Position numbers and translations under genes: made by a program
Part shown: piece after piece, positions 18,803 through 28,896 of the stretch
How positions within the stretch are numbered: position 1 is the first letter of the stretch
Layout: the number at the start of each line of letters is the position of its first letter
Origin: an uncultured Bacteroides sp.
Lineage (GTDB): Bacteria; Bacillota; Clostridia; Lachnospirales; Lachnospiraceae
DNA length: 64,000 nucleotides
Reading direction: 5' to 3'
Assembly (NCBI GenBank): GCA_945913015.1
Contig: CAMECH010000006.1
Coordinates: forward strand, 1-64,000
Notes under the pieces: model-generated
What the model saw: only the letters and a program-made list of their open reading frames with translations
Databases searched by the model: none
What the model was told of the DNA's origin: nothing

Positions 18803-19456
18803 TCACACACTTAAAAGCAGCTTTTCCAGTTCTTCTACCGTAGAAACAATATAGTCTGCTCCTGCTGTTTCAAGCTCTCCTTCTTCTGCATATCCGAAGC
18901 GCACTCCCACTGACTCGATACCGCATTTTTTGGCTCCGATTATGTCATGTTTCCTGTCGCCTACCATAATAACTTCCTGCTTATCATTGTCAGTAACTCC
19001 AAGCATATCAAGCGCCTCGGCAATGACATCATCCTTGTTACAGCTTCCGCCGATTTTACCTCCTGCAAGCACATCAAGGTATGGGGCTATGCCATATTTT
19101 TCTACAATTCTTACAGCAAATACATCAGGCTTTGAAGTTGCAAGTGCAAGGCATCTGCCTGATTTCTTAAGTGCCTTAAGCATATCAATGATACCCTCAT
19201 ATAAGCCGTTTTCAAAAATTCCTATTGAAGAAAACCTCTCTCTGTACTTATCGACAGCAATTGATGCATCCGCTTCACTCATGCCGTAATATTCCGAAAA
19301 AGACACATCAAGCGGCGGTCCGATAAATTTAACAAGCTTTTCAAGGTCCGGCTCATGAATACCAAAATACTCAAGGGCATACTGAACGCACTTTGTTATG
19401 CCTTCTTTCGGGTCTGTAAGCGTTCCGTCCAAATCAAACAAAATATACTTTTTCAC
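18803..19456 (-). CDS. HAD-superfamily phosphatase, phosphoglycolate phosphatase-like
   Basis: Protein of 217 residues; subfamily IA HAD hydrolase. Motif I is LFDLDGTLTDPKEG, motif II LATSKPDV, and motif IV VMVGDRKHDIIGAK-like. The substrate is unknown. It begins with GTG at 19454-19456, with an AAGGA-type site upstream, four bases after the parC stop, and belongs to the same transcript. Confidence 0.85.
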   Translation of the reverse strand: MKKYILFDLDGTLTDPKEGITKCVQYALEYFGIHEPDLEKLVKFIGPPLDVSFSEYYGMSEADASIAVDKYRERFSSIGIFENGLYEGIIDMLKALKKSGRCLALATSKPDVFAVRIVEKYGIAPYLDVLAGGKIGGSCNKDDVIAEALDMLGVTDNDKQEVIMVGDRKHDIIGAKKCGIESVGVRFGYAEEGELETAGADYIVSTVEELEKLLLSV

Positions 19457-19460
19457 CCTA

Positions 19461-21770
19461 CTAAATCCTTACTTTCGTTCCCTTTGTATCTCTGTGTGCA
19501 AGTTTCATCCTTCCGAGGTCAATACTCTTTCCGTGATAATCAACAGATATGTCATCCATATTATTAATAAGATAAACCTCGTCAACAAAATCTTCTTTTC
19601 CAAGCTTGATTCCCCTGACGCCGACTGCACCTTTCTTTTTCTCAGGAATCTCCGTCAGCGGGAACTTAAGAAATACGCCGTTTTCTGTCTGCACAATTAC
19701 ATTCTGGCTGCTTTCTATTACCTCGTCCTCAACTATTTCTCCGTCATAAGAGAACTTTGAATATACGGCAACGGATGCATCTGTCTTTAAAATACTTATG
19801 ATACTGTCGCCTTCCTGAAGCTTTGTTGCCGCCACAGTACGCTTAGATGCCTCAAATTCAGATGTATCCACAAGCTTCATCATTCCCTGTTTTGTCACAA
19901 ACAGCAGCTTGCAGTCCGCAATATTTTTTGACGCACTTAAGAATACTATATTCTCACCGCTGCTGTCATAATTACCGACGTTATCAATCGGAACTCCCTT
20001 ATCACGGAACTTTGTAAAAGGCAAATCCATAACTTTAATCTGATGCAGATTTCCATTATCTGTAAAAATGTATATTTTATCTGTATTCATACATTTAAAA
20101 ATATACTTATTTTCATTATGAACAGCTTCTATGTTACGCTCATATGCAGCTATATCAATAGTCTTTGAGTAACCGAAGCGGTCCATAATAAACACAACTT
20201 CCTGTTCCTTTACCTTTTCCTCTTCAAATACCGCTGCGCTTGCATCTTCAATCACTGTCTTTCTTTCAAGTGCATATTCCTTCTTAATTGCCTGAAGGTC
20301 TTTCTTGATAACCTCTTTCATTGCACTGCGGTTTCCAAGAATCTTTTCGTATTCTGCAATCTTCTTAAGCGTCTCTTCATACTGTCTCTGAAGTTCAAGA
20401 ATTTCAAGTCCAATCAGCTTGTACAGACGCAGTTCAAGAATTGCCGATGCCTGTCTTTCCGTAAACGAAAGCTTCATTGCCGCTTTTCTTGACTCATCGG
20501 ACTTAAACTTAATATCCGTAACATCTCCTGTTGTCAGGCAGTTTTTGGCCTGTGCACGGCTCTTACATCCGCGAAGAATTTCAATAATCAGGTCAATTAT
20601 GTCACATGCCTTAATCAGGCCTTCCTGAATTTCTTTGTTATCCATTTCTCTTGACAACAGAGTTGTATATTTTCTGGTTGCCATTTTGTACTGAAAATCA
20701 ATATGATGCTTAATAATTGACTTAAGTCCCAGTGTCTCAGGTCTTCCGTCAACGATTGCAAGCATATTTACGCCAAATGTATCCTCAAGCTTGGTCTTCT
20801 TGTAGAGCATATTTTTAAGCTTCTCTACGTCCGCATTTTTCTTGAGTTCAAGTACAATTCGTATGCCTTCCTTTGAGGACTCATTAGAAATATCGACAAT
20901 ATCCCCTGTCTTTTTTGTCTCGACCAGATCAATCACATCTGAAAGGAATTTTCCAATGTTTGCTCCAATCATTGTATATGGTATCTCAGTTATAACAAGC
21001 TTGTCACGCTCAGACTTCTTTGCGGCCGGTTCAAATACAACCTTGCCTCTAAGCTTAATCTTGCCCACTCCTGTCTCATATATATCGAGAAGCTCACTCT
21101 TGTTCACAACAAGACCGCCCGTAGGAAAATCCGGGCCTATTACGTATTCCATAAGACCTTCGGTCGTTATATCTTCATTATCCATATATGCACAGCATGC
21201 ATCAACAACCTCGGCGAGATTATGCGTCGGAATACTTGTTGTCATACCTACCGCAATTCCTTCAGCTCCGTTGATAAGAAGGTTTGGCACACGTACCGGA
21301 AGAACCTCAGGTTCCTTCTCCGTCTCATCAAAGTTCGGTACAAAATCAACAACATCCTTATCAAGGTCGGCAAGATAAACATCCTGTGTAAACTTCTTCA
21401 GCTTTGCCTCTGTATATCGCATTGCAGCGGCACCGTCTCCCTCAATTGAGCCGAAATTACCATGACCGTCAACCAGCGCCATTCCCTTTTTAAAATCCTG
21501 TTCAAGTACTACAAGCGTCTCATATATTGAGCTGTCTCCGTGCGGATGGTACTTACCCATTGTATCGCCGACGATACGCGCTGATTTCCTGTGCGGCTTA
21601 TCATAATTAAGACCAAGCTGGTCCATCGCATACAGCACACGCCTCTGTACAGGCTTAAGTCCGTCCCTTGCATCAGGAAGAGCACGTGCCGTAATTACAC
21701 TCATAGAATAATCAATATATGATTTCTGCATCAGTTCAGAATATTCTGTTTTTACAATCTGTTCTGCCAT
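19461..21770 (-). CDS. parC: Type II topoisomerase subunit A (ParC/GyrA-type)
   Basis: DNA cleavage and rejoining subunit of a type II topoisomerase; 769 residues. It shows the N-terminal ARALPDARDGLKPVQRR, the quinolone-determining region GKYHPHGDSSIYE, and AAMRYTEAKL with the catalytic tyrosine. The beta-propeller C-terminal half lacks a canonical GyrA box (QRRGGKG), so I favour topoisomerase IV ParC over gyrase. Position 83-equivalent is Ser in GDSSIYE. AGAGG lies before the ATG. It follows parE by 31 bases. The parC name is an inference; databases sometimes call these gyrA-like. Confidence 0.88.
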   Translation of the reverse strand: MAEQIVKTEYSELMQKSYIDYSMSVITARALPDARDGLKPVQRRVLYAMDQLGLNYDKPHRKSARIVGDTMGKYHPHGDSSIYETLVVLEQDFKKGMALVDGHGNFGSIEGDGAAAMRYTEAKLKKFTQDVYLADLDKDVVDFVPNFDETEKEPEVLPVRVPNLLINGAEGIAVGMTTSIPTHNLAEVVDACCAYMDNEDITTEGLMEYVIGPDFPTGGLVVNKSELLDIYETGVGKIKLRGKVVFEPAAKKSERDKLVITEIPYTMIGANIGKFLSDVIDLVETKKTGDIVDISNESSKEGIRIVLELKKNADVEKLKNMLYKKTKLEDTFGVNMLAIVDGRPETLGLKSIIKHHIDFQYKMATRKYTTLLSREMDNKEIQEGLIKACDIIDLIIEILRGCKSRAQAKNCLTTGDVTDIKFKSDESRKAAMKLSFTERQASAILELRLYKLIGLEILELQRQYEETLKKIAEYEKILGNRSAMKEVIKKDLQAIKKEYALERKTVIEDASAAVFEEEKVKEQEVVFIMDRFGYSKTIDIAAYERNIEAVHNENKYIFKCMNTDKIYIFTDNGNLHQIKVMDLPFTKFRDKGVPIDNVGNYDSSGENIVFLSASKNIADCKLLFVTKQGMMKLVDTSEFEASKRTVAATKLQEGDSIISILKTDASVAVYSKFSYDGEIVEDEVIESSQNVIVQTENGVFLKFPLTEIPEKKKGAVGVRGIKLGKEDFVDEVYLINNMDDISVDYHGKSIDLGRMKLAHRDTKGTKVRI

Positions 21771-21801
21771 TTTTTCCTCTCATTCCGAAGCTTTAAAGCT
21801 T

Positions 21802-23724
21802 TTATGCATCTATCTCTGCTTCATTAGCATGTGTGTAAATAAACCTGCGGCGCGGCGGCACATCGCTTCCCATAAGCATTGACGTAACTTCTGTTGCCAT
21901 TCTCGCATCCTCTATCTCCACCTGCTTTAAAATCCTTGTCTCAGGATTAAGTGTCGTCTCCCAGAGCTGCTGGGCATCCATCTCTCCGAGTCCCTTGTAT
22001 CTTTGCAGTGTAAATGCCCCTGTGTGCGTTTTTCTGTAACGTTCCAGTGCCTTGTCATCATAAAGATACTCCTCTTCTCCCTTCTTAGGGATTGCTTTAT
22101 AAAGCGGAGGCGTCGCAAGGTATACATGCCCCTGATTAATAAGTTCAGGCATAAACCTATAGAAAAATGTAAGCAGCAGCGTAGCTATATGTGCTCCATC
22201 CACATCAGCATCCGTCATGATAATAATTTTGTCATAGCGCAGTTTGCTTATGTCGAAATCATTGCCATACCCTTCAAGAAAACCGCATCCAAAAGACGTA
22301 ATCATTGTCTTTATCTCGGCATTTGCAAGGACCTTGTCAATCGATGCTTTCTCAACATTGAGGATTTTACCTCTTATCGGAAGGATAGCCTGAGTTCTTC
22401 TGTTTCTTGCGGTTTTGGCAGAACCTCCGGCCGAATCACCCTCTACTATAAACACCTCACACTCAGCAGGGTTACGGCTCTCGCAGTTTGCAAGCTTTCC
22501 GTTGGTGTCATACGAAAACTTTGGTTTGACAAGAAGATTTGTCTTGGCTTTCTCCTCTGCCTTTCTAATCTTTGCTGATTTCTCTGCGCATGCAATAACA
22601 TTTTTCAGTATATCCAGATTCTTATCAAAGAAAAGCTGCAGCTCCTCACCTGTAATCTCCGATACAACCTTTCCCGCATCAGGATTATCAAGCTTTGTCT
22701 TTGTCTGTCCTTCAAATCTTGGTGCCGGATGCTTTACCGCAATAATTGCAGTCATTCCGTTACGCACATCAAGTCCCGTAAAGTTTGCATCCTTTTCTTT
22801 TAATATTCCAAGCTCCCTTGCATACTGGTTAATTATCATTGTAAATTTTGTCTTGAAGCCTGTTATATGCGTTCCGCCCTCCTGCGTATAAATATTATTA
22901 CAGAAGCCGAGAACATTTTCTTCAAATTCATTTACAAACTGGAAAGCTGCTTCTACCTCAATACCCTCGGATTTTTTCTTGAAATACACAATATTGTGTA
23001 TGCATTCTTTACCCTCATTCAAATCTCTGATATAAGCCTTAATACCTTCCTCTTCATGGAACGTTACGATATCATCCTCAGCCGTATCAATATGTCTTCT
23101 GTCCTCAAAATGAATTGTAAGTCCCGGATTGAGGTACGCTGTTTCGTGAAGACGGCTCTTTATCGACTCTGCTTTAAATATGGTTTTTTCAAATATCTCT
23201 CCATCCGGTAGAAATGTGATTGTCGAACCGGTATCATTCTTGCGGCACGTACCAACCTGTGTAAGCTCGCATGTGCGTTTTCCTCTCTCATACCTCTGAT
23301 ACCACACTGCCCCGTCTCTTTTTATCTTAACTTCAAGCCACACAGATAAGGCATTGACAACCGATGCGCCAACGCCATGAAGTCCTCCTGATATTTTATA
23401 TCCGCCGTCACCGAACTTGCCTCCGGCATGAAGCATTGTAAATACTACCTCAACCGTGGAAATTCCAGCCTTAGGATGTATTCCCGTAGGTATTCCGCGT
23501 CCGTTATCCGCTATCGTAGCAGAACCATCCGCATTAAGTGTAACTGTAATTTCCGAACAATATCCTGCCAGATGCTCATCCACAGCATTGTCCGCAATTT
23601 CATAAATAAGGTGGTTCAATCCCTTAGTTCCGACGCTTCCTATATACATTCCGGGTCTTTTGCGGACTGCCTCCAGTCCCTCCAGAATTGATATACTGCT
23701 TTCATCGTATTTATTCCCTGCCAT
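21802..23724 (-). CDS. parE: Type II topoisomerase subunit B (ParE/GyrB-type)
   Basis: ATPase subunit partnering the downstream subunit A; 640 residues. It has GLEAVRKRPGMYIGSVG, the NAVDEHLAG and ADNGRGIPTGIHP GHKL-ATPase motifs, GLHGVGASVVNALS, and the Toprim EVFIVEGDSAGGSAK and IIIMTDADVDGAHI motifs. GGGAG lies about 12 bases before the ATG. It belongs to the long minus-strand run starting at trkA. Confidence 0.9.
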   Translation of the reverse strand: MAGNKYDESSISILEGLEAVRKRPGMYIGSVGTKGLNHLIYEIADNAVDEHLAGYCSEITVTLNADGSATIADNGRGIPTGIHPKAGISTVEVVFTMLHAGGKFGDGGYKISGGLHGVGASVVNALSVWLEVKIKRDGAVWYQRYERGKRTCELTQVGTCRKNDTGSTITFLPDGEIFEKTIFKAESIKSRLHETAYLNPGLTIHFEDRRHIDTAEDDIVTFHEEEGIKAYIRDLNEGKECIHNIVYFKKKSEGIEVEAAFQFVNEFEENVLGFCNNIYTQEGGTHITGFKTKFTMIINQYARELGILKEKDANFTGLDVRNGMTAIIAVKHPAPRFEGQTKTKLDNPDAGKVVSEITGEELQLFFDKNLDILKNVIACAEKSAKIRKAEEKAKTNLLVKPKFSYDTNGKLANCESRNPAECEVFIVEGDSAGGSAKTARNRRTQAILPIRGKILNVEKASIDKVLANAEIKTMITSFGCGFLEGYGNDFDISKLRYDKIIIMTDADVDGAHIATLLLTFFYRFMPELINQGHVYLATPPLYKAIPKKGEEEYLYDDKALERYRKTHTGAFTLQRYKGLGEMDAQQLWETTLNPETRILKQVEIEDARMATEVTSMLMGSDVPPRRRFIYTHANEAEIDA

Positions 23725-23760
23725 TTTTCTTATATTCTCCCATTACTGCCAGCCGGCAAA

Positions 23761-24750
23761 TCATTTAAAATATTTATTAAACACATCTTCAAAACTAACT
23801 TCACTCTTTAAAGCATCAAATCGGATTTCATTCCACAGCTTATCATTAAAGTGCATATAGACTGATGTTTCAAACTGTTCAAACACGGAATTAAACTCTT
23901 CCAGCTTTTTTGCCTCAATAATAGCGTTTTTATTGGCTTCCGTTTTTGTTTTTTCATTGTCACTTATGCATTTTATAATGTAGTATTTTCCGGCAGCATT
24001 TACTATACCGCTTGTTTCTCCCGTTGCAAGATTATATGCGGCATCCTCAAATTCTTTCTCCATCTCGCCACGTTTCAGCTCGCACTCATAATCTCCGCCT
24101 TCATTAATGTCCCGTGCAACATAGAAAAAGTTTTCGCCGCTGTCAAGGCGTGCCTTTGCCTTATTAATACTTTCCTGTGTATCAGCACATACATACTGTA
24201 TTCTTATTACTCTTGCATAATCGGCGCTCACTTCCGTTTTTATATTGCCGGTCATATCCGTATACAGTCTGTTTGCAATTGCAAATTTTGTATACAACCC
24301 CTCTACATTTTCCTGAGTAATCATATCACTGCCCTTTTGTTCCTGTGACAGTCCGTCCATATACTCTTTGGCTGCTTTGGTAACGTTAGCCGTTTCATCA
24401 CGGTTTAACACGACTCCCCTGTCCTTTGCAAGCTCATTCATGTATGCAACCCGTATGAGCTTGGTTCTCACCTGTTCTTTTGCATAGTCCTCAAAACTCT
24501 GTCCGTTGATTTCCCTGCTCCATACGTCATTTCCAAAAAGCTCCTCATACTGCGAGCGTATATCAGAGAACATAATCTCAGCTTCATAATCATATAAACT
24601 CTGGTCTCCTACCTCCAGCAGCGTGTGCTTATCAAATCCAAATGTAAAATACATAAGCCTGCCGTTAAATGCTGCTTTGAAAATAAATATAGCAGCCATA
24701 ACAATTAACGCAATTCCAATACGAAATAATCTTCTCTTACGCCTTTTCAT
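23761..24750 (-). CDS. Membrane-anchored parvulin-like (PrsA/SurA-type) protein
   Basis: About 329 residues. An Arg/Lys-rich start (MKRRKRRLFR) precedes one membrane segment (IGIALIVMAAIFIFKAAF); the rest is probably extracytoplasmic. A SurA-N-like helical part is followed by a degenerate PpiC segment (IQYVCADTQESINKAKARL, GENFFYVARDINEGGDYEC, FEDAAYNLATGETSGIV, YYIIKC). Whether it isomerises prolyl bonds is doubtful. I chose the ATG at 24748-24750 because GGAG lies six bases upstream. It sits between trkH and parE. Confidence 0.75.
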   Translation of the reverse strand: MKRRKRRLFRIGIALIVMAAIFIFKAAFNGRLMYFTFGFDKHTLLEVGDQSLYDYEAEIMFSDIRSQYEELFGNDVWSREINGQSFEDYAKEQVRTKLIRVAYMNELAKDRGVVLNRDETANVTKAAKEYMDGLSQEQKGSDMITQENVEGLYTKFAIANRLYTDMTGNIKTEVSADYARVIRIQYVCADTQESINKAKARLDSGENFFYVARDINEGGDYECELKRGEMEKEFEDAAYNLATGETSGIVNAAGKYYIIKCISDNEKTKTEANKNAIIEAKKLEEFNSVFEQFETSVYMHFNDKLWNEIRFDALKSEVSFEDVFNKYFK

Positions 24751-24779
24751 TATAATCTCCATTTCACGAACGTCTGATA

Positions 24780-26228
24780 TTAACTGTTTCTTCGCCATGT
24801 ATCAGGCATCATAAATATAAATAACGGTATCAGTTCAAGTCTTCCCGCGAGCATATCCAGTGTTAAAACCGCCTTGGACAGCGGTGAAAAAATACTAAAA
24901 TTACATGTCGGGCCTACTTTTCCAAAACCCGGTCCTATATTATTCAGAGTTGCCAGCACCGATGAAAATGTTGTTTCCCAGTCATATCCGTCAAGAGCAA
25001 CAGCTATAATTGATATAATCATTATCGATGTGTACAGTGCCAGATAAATGTAAACGGCTCTAAGCGTCTCATCGGAAATACGCTTTTTGTCCATGCAGAT
25101 TACTTTAATACGCTTCGGATGTACCTGCTCTGCAATCTCTTTTGCAATTCCCTTGATATATATAATAACTCTTGAAACCTTTATTCCTCCGGCAGTACTT
25201 CCGGTACATGCGCCGATAAACATAAGCACCCCCATCAGCACCTTGGAGAATACCGGCCACATATCAAAATCCTGCGTTGCAAAACCGGTTGTTGTCATAA
25301 CGGAAGATGTCTGAAATGCTGCCTGCTGCAACTGTCCAAAGAAATTCCCGCCTCTGCTGCTCCACAGGTTCAATGTAATAAGCACCGTAATCACAGCATA
25401 TATGGCGACATATCCGCGCACTTCTTCCATTTTGAATGCATCTTTTGCCTTTCTTATAATCAGCAGATAATAAAAGCCGAAATTAGCGCCAAACAACAGC
25501 ATAAAAATTGTGACAACCACCTGATTATACACGCCGTAACCTGCCATACTGTCGGAAAGCACACCAAATCCACCTGTGCCTGCAGTACCCATTGCTATGC
25601 ATATTGCATCAAAAACCGGCATTTTTCCGATAATAAGAAGAATTAATAATATAAATGTAAGTCCTGTATATATTCCGTATAAAATCTTAGATGTCTGCTT
25701 TATACGCGGCACAATCTTTCCAACTGAGGGGCCCGTGCTTTCAGCCCTCATAATATAAAGGCTTTCTCCGCCGCCTGCCGGAAGCATTGCCAGAAGAAAT
25801 ACAAGAACGCCCATTCCGCCAATCCAGTGCGAGAAGCTTCTCCAGAGCAGATTACACCTCATAAGCTTTGACGGGTCAGACAATATGCTTGCACCTGTTG
25901 TTGTAAACCCCGACGTAATTTCAAAAACCGCATCAACAACGGAAGGAATTTCTCCTGTGGCAACAAACGGTATCGCACCCAGAATACTCATTACAATCCA
26001 CGCCATGGCGGCAAGAACATATCCCTCTCTTGCATAAAATGTCTTCTTTTCCGGCTCTTTTGCCGCAACAATTGCTCCTATAACAAAAAGTAAAATCATG
26101 CATATGGCATAAACCGCAAAACCTTTCCACTCTTTATAAATAAGTGAAGTAATTACGGGAATTGCCATAAACAATCCTTCAATCTCTATTACCTTGCCAA
26201 TGATATAGCGTATGATACCATAATTCAT
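24780..26228 (-). CDS. trkH: TrkH-family potassium uptake membrane protein
   Basis: Ion-conducting subunit of Trk/Ktr-type potassium uptake; 482 residues with many membrane segments. Pore-loop glycine motifs are visible: ITSGFTTTGASIL, MGTAGTGGFGVLSD, SVMTTTGFATQDFD and ATLNNIGPGFGKVGP, the four filter repeats of the superfamily. AGGAG precedes the ATG. It lies 12 bases after trkA, its expected regulatory partner. Confidence 0.93.
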   Translation of the reverse strand: MNYGIIRYIIGKVIEIEGLFMAIPVITSLIYKEWKGFAVYAICMILLFVIGAIVAAKEPEKKTFYAREGYVLAAMAWIVMSILGAIPFVATGEIPSVVDAVFEITSGFTTTGASILSDPSKLMRCNLLWRSFSHWIGGMGVLVFLLAMLPAGGGESLYIMRAESTGPSVGKIVPRIKQTSKILYGIYTGLTFILLILLIIGKMPVFDAICIAMGTAGTGGFGVLSDSMAGYGVYNQVVVTIFMLLFGANFGFYYLLIIRKAKDAFKMEEVRGYVAIYAVITVLITLNLWSSRGGNFFGQLQQAAFQTSSVMTTTGFATQDFDMWPVFSKVLMGVLMFIGACTGSTAGGIKVSRVIIYIKGIAKEIAEQVHPKRIKVICMDKKRISDETLRAVYIYLALYTSIMIISIIAVALDGYDWETTFSSVLATLNNIGPGFGKVGPTCNFSIFSPLSKAVLTLDMLAGRLELIPLFIFMMPDTWRRNS

Positions 26229-26240
26229 TACGAAGTTCTC

Positions 26241-27608
26241 CTATTCGAGGATGTCACTAATTTTAGAAAGCTTCATGTTACTTGTAACAACAACTACCGT
26301 GTCACCTATTTCTATAGTATCCCTGCCGCTTGGTGTAATAATAGCATCACCACGGCTTATAGAGCATACCAGCAGATTACTCTTCAGCTTAAGCTCCGTA
26401 AGCGTCTTCCCGACAAGATTCTTATTCTCGCTGCAATTCTTAACATTAAATTCAAGTGCTTCTACCTTGTTATCCATCAGCCTGTACAGAGATTCAACAT
26501 CACTTGAATCAGCAGAATTCTGCATGGATCTTACATGCTTTATAATTTTTTCTGCTGTTATATTCTTCGGACAGATGACACTTCCCACCGGCATATTATT
26601 AATAATTTCCTCAAACGAGAGCCTGTTAATCTTCGTGATAAGTTTTGCATTTGAAACACTGTCAACATACATGGAAAGCATTATGTTTTCCTCATCCATG
26701 TTAGTAAGTGCGATAAATGCATCTGTCTCCCTTACACCTTCCTCATCCAGCAGACTTTCATCTACCGCATTGCCGTTAATAATTACAGCCTCCGGCAGCT
26801 CTTCACTTAGCACCTCACACCTTGCCCTGTCGGTTTCAAAAATTTTGACCTGAACACCTGATTTAATAAGACCTTTGGCAAGGTAGAACGAAATACTTCC
26901 GCCTCCGGCAACCATTACACTCCTTATCGGTTTGTTGGCAATCTTTATTCTTTCAAAGAAATTGGAAATTTCACTGAGCGGCATAATAACAGATATCTTA
27001 TCCTTGCTGTGCAGCATTGTATTACCGCTCGGAATAATAGTCTCCCCGTCTCTCTGGACAACACAAATCAGCGAATTATTCCCCATAATTCCCGAGACTT
27101 CCATAACCCTTTTTCCATCAAGCGGAGAATACTCAGGAATTTTAAAGCTTATAAGATTGATTCTTCCTCTTGCAAATGTATCAACCTCCATCGCAGACGG
27201 AATCTGAATAAGACGCAATATGTCATATGCGGCTGAACGTTCAGGATTTATCGCCATTGCAAGCTTTAATTCTTCCTTGATGAAGCTTATCTCTTCATAA
27301 TACTCCGGATTGCGCACTCTGGCTATTGTCTGGCAATGTCCCGCCTGCTTAGCTATAAGACAGCTCAAAAGATTAACCTCATCCTGATTCGTCACTGCAA
27401 TAAGCAAATCAGCATTAGTAATTCCTGCTTCCTCCTGAACTCTGTAACTGCTTCCGTTTCCATGAATACCCATAATGTCAAGCTTGGAAACTGCTCTTTC
27501 CAAAGCGGCCTTATTCTTATCAATAAGCGTAACAGAATGTCCCTCATTATTCAACTGCTCAACAAGCGTATAGCCCACCTTGCCGCAGCCAACCACTATA
27601 ATATTCAT
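26241..27608 (-). CDS. trkA: Trk system potassium uptake protein TrkA
   Basis: Cytoplasmic regulator of TrkH; 455 residues in the duplicated RCK layout. RCK-N 1 starts MNIIVVGCGKVGYTLVEQL, with an acid for nucleotide binding in LIDKN. A second Rossmann domain starts VMVAGGGSISFYLAKGL with FETDRARCEVL. RCK-C domains follow each half. GAGGAA precedes the ATG. It is the first gene of a long minus-strand run and has a clear promoter. Confidence 0.93.
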   Translation of the reverse strand: MNIIVVGCGKVGYTLVEQLNNEGHSVTLIDKNKAALERAVSKLDIMGIHGNGSSYRVQEEAGITNADLLIAVTNQDEVNLLSCLIAKQAGHCQTIARVRNPEYYEEISFIKEELKLAMAINPERSAAYDILRLIQIPSAMEVDTFARGRINLISFKIPEYSPLDGKRVMEVSGIMGNNSLICVVQRDGETIIPSGNTMLHSKDKISVIMPLSEISNFFERIKIANKPIRSVMVAGGGSISFYLAKGLIKSGVQVKIFETDRARCEVLSEELPEAVIINGNAVDESLLDEEGVRETDAFIALTNMDEENIMLSMYVDSVSNAKLITKINRLSFEEIINNMPVGSVICPKNITAEKIIKHVRSMQNSADSSDVESLYRLMDNKVEALEFNVKNCSENKNLVGKTLTELKLKSNLLVCSISRGDAIITPSGRDTIEIGDTVVVVTSNMKLSKISDILE

Positions 27609-27650
27609 ATCTTCCTCATTTCAATTCTTAATGGCTAAATCGATTTTGTT

Positions 27651-27679
27651 ATTTTAACATATAATATATTATTTTTCAA
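27651..27679 (-). promoter_or_regulatory. Promoter of the trkA-trkH run
   Basis: Minus-strand TTGAAA (27674-27679) and TAAAAT (27651-27656) with a 17-base spacer, about 43 bases before the trkA start. Confidence 0.75.
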
Positions 27680-27746
27680 GCTAAAATCGAACAAACTTTC
27701 TATTGCATTATTTTTACCTGTCCGTCCCCAGATGTTACCAGATGTC

Positions 27747-28379
27747 TTACAGATGTTTTTTGCAGATGTCATTAAGGCAGCATCTGTCACAGTATGGTTT
27801 GGTTCTGGCAGTACATACTTCTCTTCCGTGATATACAAGTCTGTGGCAGAAATCACTTCCCTCATTGGCAGGAATAATCTTCCACAATTCCTTCTCTACT
27901 TTTGCCGGCTCTTTAATACCGTTTACAAGCCCCATGCGGTTTACAAGACGTATGCAATGTGTATCTGTAACAATTGCCGGTTTGCCAAATACATCACCCA
28001 TAATCAGGTTTGCGCTTTTTCTTCCTACACCCGGAAGTTTTAAAAGAGCATCAAAATCATCAGGCACATTTCCTCCATATTCATCTCTTAACACCTTCAT
28101 GCAGGCGCTTATATCCCTTGCTTTGCTGTGCCCGAGACCGCACGGCTTTACAATCGCCTCTATCTCCTCCACACCGGCATCTGCAAGTGCATTGACATCA
28201 GGAAATTTTTCATATAATTTTTCAACTACAATATTTACCCTTGCATCCGTACACTGGGCTGCCAGCCGCACGCTTACAAGAAGTTTCCACGCCTCATCAT
28301 AGTCGAGCGAACATGCCGCATCAGGGTATTCTTTTTTTAATCTTTCAATAATTTCTTTTGCAAGCTGCTTTTTTGTCAT
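27747..28379 (-). CDS. nth: Endonuclease III
   Basis: DNA glycosylase and AP lyase of base-excision repair; about 210 residues. The helix-hairpin-helix LPGVGRKSANLIMG carries the catalytic lysine, and VTDTHCIRLVNRMG holds the catalytic Asp. The C-terminal Fe-S cluster cysteines read C-x7-C-x2-C-x5-C (CTARTKPYCDRCCLNDIC), one residue longer in the first gap than in the E. coli enzyme. I chose the ATG at 28377-28379, nine bases after GGAG; the longer frame overlaps rlmH. Confidence 0.93.
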   Translation of the reverse strand: MTKKQLAKEIIERLKKEYPDAACSLDYDEAWKLLVSVRLAAQCTDARVNIVVEKLYEKFPDVNALADAGVEEIEAIVKPCGLGHSKARDISACMKVLRDEYGGNVPDDFDALLKLPGVGRKSANLIMGDVFGKPAIVTDTHCIRLVNRMGLVNGIKEPAKVEKELWKIIPANEGSDFCHRLVYHGREVCTARTKPYCDRCCLNDICKKHL

Positions 28380-28413
28380 CTCACTACACTCCGTTCCGCA
28401 GACGATTGCCTTA

Positions 28414-28896
28414 CTATTTATGATATGGCTCATTATTCATGATTCTGAATCCCCGGTAAATCTGTTCAAGCAAAATTACGCGCATAAGCTGATGGGGAAA
28501 TGTCATCTTTGAAAAACTCAGCCTGTAATCAGCCCTGTCAAGGACGCGTCTGTCCAGTCCAAGTGAGCCTCCTATTATAAATGTAACATGCCCGAATCCG
28601 TCAACTCCGAGAGTCTCAAGTTTTTTTGACAATTCAACGGAATCCAGCATTTTTCCTTCAATTGCAAGTGCAATCACATATGAGCCGTCCGGAATTGTTT
28701 CCAGAATCCGGCTTCCTTCTTTTTCTTTAATTCTGTCATTCTCAGCATCACTTGCATTATCAGGCGTCTTCTCATCATTCAGCTCGGTAATTTCAAGCTT
28801 GCAGTAGCGCTGCAGTCTTTTTGAATACTCCGATACTGCCTGAGTATAAAATGCCTCCTTGATGCGTCCTACGCATATCAGCTTAATTCTTAACAT
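28414..28896 (-). CDS. rlmH: 23S rRNA pseudouridine-1915 N3-methyltransferase
   Basis: SPOUT methyltransferase acting on 23S rRNA helix 69; 160 residues. It begins MLRIKLICVGRIKEAFY and has the LALEGKML-like segment, the knot motif VTFIIGGSLGLDRRVL and the C-terminal FSKMTFPHQLMRVILLEQIYR with GFRIMNNEPYHK. Its start codon directly abuts repeat copy A. The bases before it (GTGTGAAAAATC) do not form a normal ribosome site, so translation may depend on that element. Confidence 0.95.
   Translation of the reverse strand: MLRIKLICVGRIKEAFYTQAVSEYSKRLQRYCKLEITELNDEKTPDNASDAENDRIKEKEGSRILETIPDGSYVIALAIEGKMLDSVELSKKLETLGVDGFGHVTFIIGGSLGLDRRVLDRADYRLSFSKMTFPHQLMRVILLEQIYRGFRIMNNEPYHK

Noticed and set aside
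27635..27865. Minus-strand 76-residue ORF overlapping the nth 3' end
   Set aside because: It overlaps nth in another frame and covers the trkA promoter.
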